8,083 bases of DNA from Halarsenatibacter sp964630835. GTDB lineage: Bacteria; Bacillota; Halanaerobiia; Halanaerobiales; Halarsenatibacteraceae. Location: positions 1 through 8,083 of the forward strand of contig CAZVZM010000079.1 in assembly GCA_964630835.1 (NCBI GenBank). Direction: 5' to 3'. This document shows positions 5,229 to 8,083 of the stretch, piece by piece (positions within the stretch are counted from its first letter, which is position 1; each line of letters opens with the position of its first letter). A program made the translations under genes and the position numbers. The notes under the pieces were generated by a model. That model was not told the DNA's origin, ran no database searches, and saw only the letters and a list, made by a program, of their open reading frames with translations.

Positions 5229-6503
5229 GTGGAAAAATTTCATATAAAAAAAAGTTATCCCTTAAAAGGAGAGGTGAAAATCAGCGGAGCCAAAAATGCA
5301 GCTTTACCCATCATCGCTGCCTCTTTACTGCCGGATTCTCCCTGTCGGCTGGAGGAGATTCCCGCTCTCAATGATGTAAAAAATCTTTCCCTTATCGTGG
5401 AAAGAATGGGGGCGGAGGTGAAGCGCAGCCCGGGAAGTTTAACCATCGATCCCCGACCGGTGGATGAATATGAGGCAGATCCCAAACTGGCAAAAAAACT
5501 GAGAGCTTCCTATTACATACTGGGTGTTATGCTGGGCAAGACCGGTCGGGCCCGGACCAGCCTTCCCGGGGGGTGCCGAATAGGAAATCGTCCCATTGAC
5601 CTCCATCTTAAGGGCTTTCGAGCGCTTGGGGCAGAAGTCAACATCGAGGAAGGCTGCGTTGAGGTTAAGACTGATAACCTGAGCGGCAGCGATATATATC
5701 TTGACTATCCCAGTGTGGGGGCAACCATAAATATTATGCTGGCCGCCAGCCGGGCGGAGGGGCAGACCGTAATAGAAAATGCTGCCCGGGAACCCGAGAT
5801 AGTGGATCTGGCCAATTTTCTCACCGTTATGGGAGCTGAGATAAAGGGAGTTGGAACTGATGTGATCAAGATCAATGGCGTCGACGAGATGCACGGAGTT
5901 GAGCATGAAATAATCCCTGACCGCATTGAGGCCGGGACCTATATAATAGCGGGAGCTCTGGCCGGCGAGGATATCTTTGTGCGAAACGTCCTGCACGAGC
6001 ATCTCAAGCCGCTTCTGGCAAAGCTGCGTGAGATGGGAGTTGAACTCGAGCAGGATATAGCCGGAGTCAGGGTCTGCAGGCCATCCACTCCGGGGTCGGT
6101 GGATGTAAAGACTCTCCCCTATCCTGGTTTTCCCACCGATCTGCAGGCGCAGATGATGGTGCTTTTAACCCAGGCCGAAAGCTCCAGCGTTGTAACGGAG
6201 ACTGTCTGGGAGGATCGGTTTTCCCATGTGGAGGAGCTAAATCGCATGGGGGCAAGTATCAAGGTTGATGACAATACCGCTCTCATAACTCCCACTTCCC
6301 TGAGTGGAGCCAGCGTGACCGCTCCCGACCTTAGAGCCGGGGCAGCTTTGATACTGGCCGGCATGGTGGCCGAAGGGGAGACAATTATCGACGAAATAGA
6401 TCATGTGAGGCGGGGTTATGAAAAAATTGTAGAAAAGATTTCCGGCATTGGAGGCAGTATTGAGCTGTCCTCCGACCGGCAAAGTCAGGTGACTACCGCA
6501 TGA
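5229..6503 (+). CDS. murA: UDP-N-acetylglucosamine 1-carboxyvinyltransferase (MurA)
   Basis: MurA transfers enolpyruvate from phosphoenolpyruvate to UDP-GlcNAc, the first committed step of peptidoglycan synthesis, in the cytoplasm. The 424-residue length is normal for the family. Visible signatures are the substrate-binding Lys22-Asn23 in ISGAKNAALPIIAA; the catalytic loop LPGGCRIGNRPIDLH with Cys116, equivalent to E. coli Cys115 and the fosfomycin target; PYPGFPTDLQAQ with the general-base Asp304; and RRGYEKI near the C-terminus with the conserved Arg. All key residues are present, so the enzyme should be active and, having the Cys, potentially fosfomycin-sensitive. The start is GTG at 5229, with AAAGGAG ending 8 bases upstream. 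The stop is 17 bases before mreB, suggesting an operon in which precursor synthesis and wall patterning are co-expressed. Firmicutes often carry two copies (MurAA/MurAB); which one this is cannot be decided from the window. Confidence 0.97.
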   Translation: MEKFHIKKSYPLKGEVKISGAKNAALPIIAASLLPDSPCRLEEIPALNDVKNLSLIVERMGAEVKRSPGSLTIDPRPVDEYEADPKLAKKLRASYYILGVMLGKTGRARTSLPGGCRIGNRPIDLHLKGFRALGAEVNIEEGCVEVKTDNLSGSDIYLDYPSVGATINIMLAASRAEGQTVIENAAREPEIVDLANFLTVMGAEIKGVGTDVIKINGVDEMHGVEHEIIPDRIEAGTYIIAGALAGEDIFVRNVLHEHLKPLLAKLREMGVELEQDIAGVRVCRPSTPGSVDVKTLPYPGFPTDLQAQMMVLLTQAESSSVVTETVWEDRFSHVEELNRMGASIKVDDNTALITPTSLSGASVTAPDLRAGAALILAGMVAEGETIIDEIDHVRRGYEKIVEKISGIGGSIELSSDRQSQVTTA

Positions 6504-6508
6504 GGAGG
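6503..6508 (+). promoter_or_regulatory. Ribosome binding site of mreB overlapping the murA stop
   Basis: AGGAGG begins at the last base of the murA TGA codon and lies 12 bases before the mreB ATG. The arrangement indicates a shared transcript and probable translational coupling. Confidence 0.7.
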
Positions 6509-6520
6509 AAATTTTAGAGC

Positions 6521-7555
6521 ATGTTTGACTTTAGCTTTTCTCCCAAAATTGGCATAGATTTGGGAACGGCAAATGTTCTGGTATATAAAAAGGGCGAAGG
6601 AATTGTTCTGCAGGAGCCTTCTGTTGTGGCCATCGATGAGAATAAGGATAAACCGCTTGCTGTGGGAGAGGATGCCCGGCGTATGCTGGGCCGCACCCCC
6701 GGCAATATAGTTTCAACCCGTCCGCTGAAAGATGGGGTTATAGCGGATTTTGAAATTACGGAAATAATGCTCAAAAGATTTATCTCCAAGGTAACAAAGC
6801 GCCGCCCCTTTTTTAAACCTGAGATTATGGTATGTATTCCGGTGGGCATCACCGAGGTTGAGCGGCGGGCTGTTGAGGAAGCCACCAGCCAGGTTGGAGC
6901 AAGCAAAACCTACCTCATCGAAGAGGCGCTGGCGGCTGCCATTGGAGCCGGACTGCCCGTGGCGGAGCCCAGCGGCAGCATGATCATCGATATTGGCGGC
7001 GGCACGGCAGAGATAGCCGTGATATCGCTGGGAGGTATTGTCGTATCAGAATCCCTGCGATTGGGCGGTGATACCCTGGATGAGGATATCGTGCGCTTTG
7101 TGCGGGAAAATTACAACATGGTAATCGGCACCTCGACCGCCGAGGAGATAAAGTTTAAAATAGGAACAGCTATGGTGTCTGAAGAAAATAAATCCTTTGA
7201 GGTGCGCGGCCGGGATCTTATGTCGGGCCTGCCGCGAAATCAGGAGATAGAAGCCAATGAAATTCAAAAGGCCATGTCCGAAACCATTCAGACAATTATT
7301 GATGCGGTGAGAAGTGTTCTTGAGCGCACACCGCCGGAGCTATCCTCGGATATCATGGACCGCGGGGTGTTAATGACCGGTGGGGGTTCTCTGCTGCAGA
7401 ATATGGACAGGCTGCTTTCGGAGGAGACTGGAGTCCCTGTATGCCAGGCCGAGGATCCCATGACCAGTGTAGCCCGGGGTACAGGCCAGGCTCTTGAGGA
7501 AATGGATGAGCTTCAGGACATTATTTTTGAGCGCGAGGAAAAATCATATAGATAA
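6521..7555 (+). CDS. mreB: Rod-shape-determining actin homologue MreB (Mbl-like)
   Basis: MreB-family ATPases form membrane-bound antiparallel filaments that steer the cell-wall elongation machinery (RodA/PBP2, MreCD, RodZ). The 344 residues are a full-length member. Actin-superfamily motifs are phosphate-1 KIGIDLGTANVLVYKKGEG (9-27), IEEALAAAIGAG with the likely catalytic Glu134 or Glu135, phosphate-2 IIDIGGGTAEIAVI (155-168) and the adenosine motif LMTGGGSLL (284-292). GNIVSTRPLKDGVIADFE and RDLMSGLPR are also typical. The N-terminus MFDFSFS is aromatic and could help insert into the membrane. In phosphate-2 the usual second Thr (GGGTTE) is Ala, a mild oddity. Position after murA recalls the murAA-spoIID-...-mbl neighbourhood of Bacillus subtilis, so it could be called Mbl. 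No mreC or mreD is seen after it. Confidence 0.95.
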   Translation: MFDFSFSPKIGIDLGTANVLVYKKGEGIVLQEPSVVAIDENKDKPLAVGEDARRMLGRTPGNIVSTRPLKDGVIADFEITEIMLKRFISKVTKRRPFFKPEIMVCIPVGITEVERRAVEEATSQVGASKTYLIEEALAAAIGAGLPVAEPSGSMIIDIGGGTAEIAVISLGGIVVSESLRLGGDTLDEDIVRFVRENYNMVIGTSTAEEIKFKIGTAMVSEENKSFEVRGRDLMSGLPRNQEIEANEIQKAMSETIQTIIDAVRSVLERTPPELSSDIMDRGVLMTGGGSLLQNMDRLLSEETGVPVCQAEDPMTSVARGTGQALEEMDELQDIIFEREEKSYR

Positions 7556-7787
7556 AGCAGAGGACATAAATTTTTTAGGCCTAGATCTGAACCGGGCTTC
7601 GAAAATTTTCCAGTGTCACTTCGCCTTATAACTTCCATTACCAGGCATTATAATTGTGAATATAAACCAATAAAATTCCATAACTGATAACGAGAAAAAT
7701 CGCAGGCAATTTTAGTTTTATCTGAGGCGGGCTTTAAAATTAGCAAAATCTTTAAAATAGAAGTTGAAGAAATGAGGGTGGATATTC
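7556..7787 (+). promoter_or_regulatory. Gap after mreB with a possible promoter for the S55 gene
   Basis: These 232 bases have no gene. TATAAT at 7649-7654 is a perfect -10 hexamer, but the TTATAA 17 bases upstream is a poor -35. GAAAATTTTC at 7601-7610 is a perfect palindrome, and AGGCCT and AGATCT are adjacent 6-base palindromes. No convincing terminator follows mreB, so the next gene may be partly read through from murA-mreB as well as from its own promoter. Confidence 0.3.
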
Positions 7788-8083
7788 TTGTCTGCAAAAA
7801 GAGATGATTATAGCGCTGGTTTTTTTCAATTTTACAGCACAGCAGCTCCCAGACTTTTTGTTTTTTCAGCTGCAATTCTGCTCATCTCTGTTCTGCTGCC
7901 GGGGATCAGCCTCCTGACGACTGCGGGAGGAGAGGCGAATACTGCAGAAGCCGCTGAGATTGCCGGAGCCGAGATTATGGCTCTGGAAGAGATCCTACCC
8001 GGCATGGAAGGGCAGGGACGAACGGTTTTTTCCGGGATGGAAGTTGAAGAATTTGACTTCGAAGTTGTCGATGTGCTGAGAGA
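7788..8083 (+). CDS. SpoIVB-type peptidase S55 domain protein, N-terminal part (cut by window edge)
   Basis: Only the first 98 codons are present. The start is TTG at 7788; an in-frame TGA at 7773-7775 leaves no better upstream choice, and GAGGGTGG (7774-7781) is the ribosome binding site. Residues 1-22 are cytoplasmic, about 23-43 (LFVFSAAILLISVLLPGISLL) are a signal anchor, and an Ala/Glu-rich stretch follows. Residues 64-98, including EEILPGMEGQGRTVFSGMEV and EEFDFEVVDVL, match the conserved opening of the S55 domain of SpoIVB and relatives (usual form PGMKGxGxTVFxGxxxExFxVEVxGVL). In Bacillus SpoIVB this serine protease activates sigma-K processing; other S55 proteins lack the PDZ domain and have no known role. 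The catalytic His and Ser lie beyond the window, so neither activity nor the presence of a PDZ domain can be judged. Here the neighbourhood is cell-wall genes rather than sporulation genes. Confidence 0.8.
   Translation, partial: MSAKRDDYSAGFFQFYSTAAPRLFVFSAAILLISVLLPGISLLTTAGGEANTAEAAEIAGAEIMALEEILPGMEGQGRTVFSGMEVEEFDFEVVDVLR

Noticed and set aside
5159..5374. A 71-codon plus-strand frame overlapping the murA start
   Set aside because: It has no ribosome binding site, mostly overlaps murA in another frame and has a biased Lys/Arg composition; murA clearly owns the region.
7556..7687. A 43-codon open frame continuing in frame after the mreB stop
   Set aside because: MreB/Mbl proteins normally end near this TAA, the continuation has no domain-like pattern, and open frames of this length are not rare in AT-rich DNA. 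It serves as a control for the other extensions.
7648..7875. A 75-codon minus-strand frame over the start of the S55 gene
   Set aside because: It overlaps the S55 start, which has a ribosome binding site and a conserved family motif; no independent support.
1..8083. CRISPR array, tRNA, rRNA, transposase or insertion-sequence ends
   Set aside because: No regularly spaced repeats, tRNA-like cloverleaf, rRNA segment, transposase gene or paired terminal repeats with target duplication were seen.

Overview
The window looks like chromosomal DNA from a diderm (outer-membrane-bearing) Firmicute, most plausibly a halophilic anaerobe of the Halanaerobiales type. This is an inference from gene content, not a database match. 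The reasons are a Firmicutes-style murA followed by an MreB/Mbl-type actin; a SpoIVB-type (peptidase S55) protein, a family typical of Firmicutes; a CsgG-type protein that ends in a probable outer-membrane beta-barrel; strong AAGGAGG-type ribosome binding sites; and proteins very rich in Glu and Asp, as in salt-adapted anaerobes.

Layout. Bases 1-234 hold a strong GC-rich terminator hairpin and a possible gene remnant on the minus strand. Bases 235-1592 (plus) hold two overlapping genes for secreted or anchored proteins: a helical acidic protein of unknown function, and a protein with an InlB/Flg_new-type repeat followed by a DUF4352-like domain. Two minus-strand genes converge on these. They are read in the order 4470->3157 (CsgG-like domain, FlgT-C-like domain, C-terminal beta-barrel) and 3065->1890 (membrane-anchored FlgT-N-like domain plus middle domain). 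A hairpin at 1683-1730 separates the convergent pairs. Bases 4471-5228 are a long AT-rich gap with a possible decayed glycosyltransferase, inverted repeats and weak promoter-like elements. From 5229 on, the plus strand carries the cell-envelope genes murA and mreB, 17 bases apart, and then, after a 232-base gap, the start of an S55-family gene cut off by the window edge.

How the genes work together. MurA makes the first committed peptidoglycan precursor. MreB organises the elongation machinery that uses it. The minus-strand pair appears to divide between two proteins the domain set that the Vibrio flagellar protein FlgT has in one chain, and adds a barrel, so it may form a periplasm-to-outer-membrane assembly. 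Most of the window therefore concerns the cell envelope.

The best leads are the CsgG/FlgT/barrel pair and the amber codon followed directly by an in-frame ATG and a hydrophobic tail at 1590-1742. The two possible gene remnants are weaker leads. Open frames of similar length also follow mreB and the CsgG-like gene by chance, so the length of such extensions is weak evidence; only their composition argues for them.
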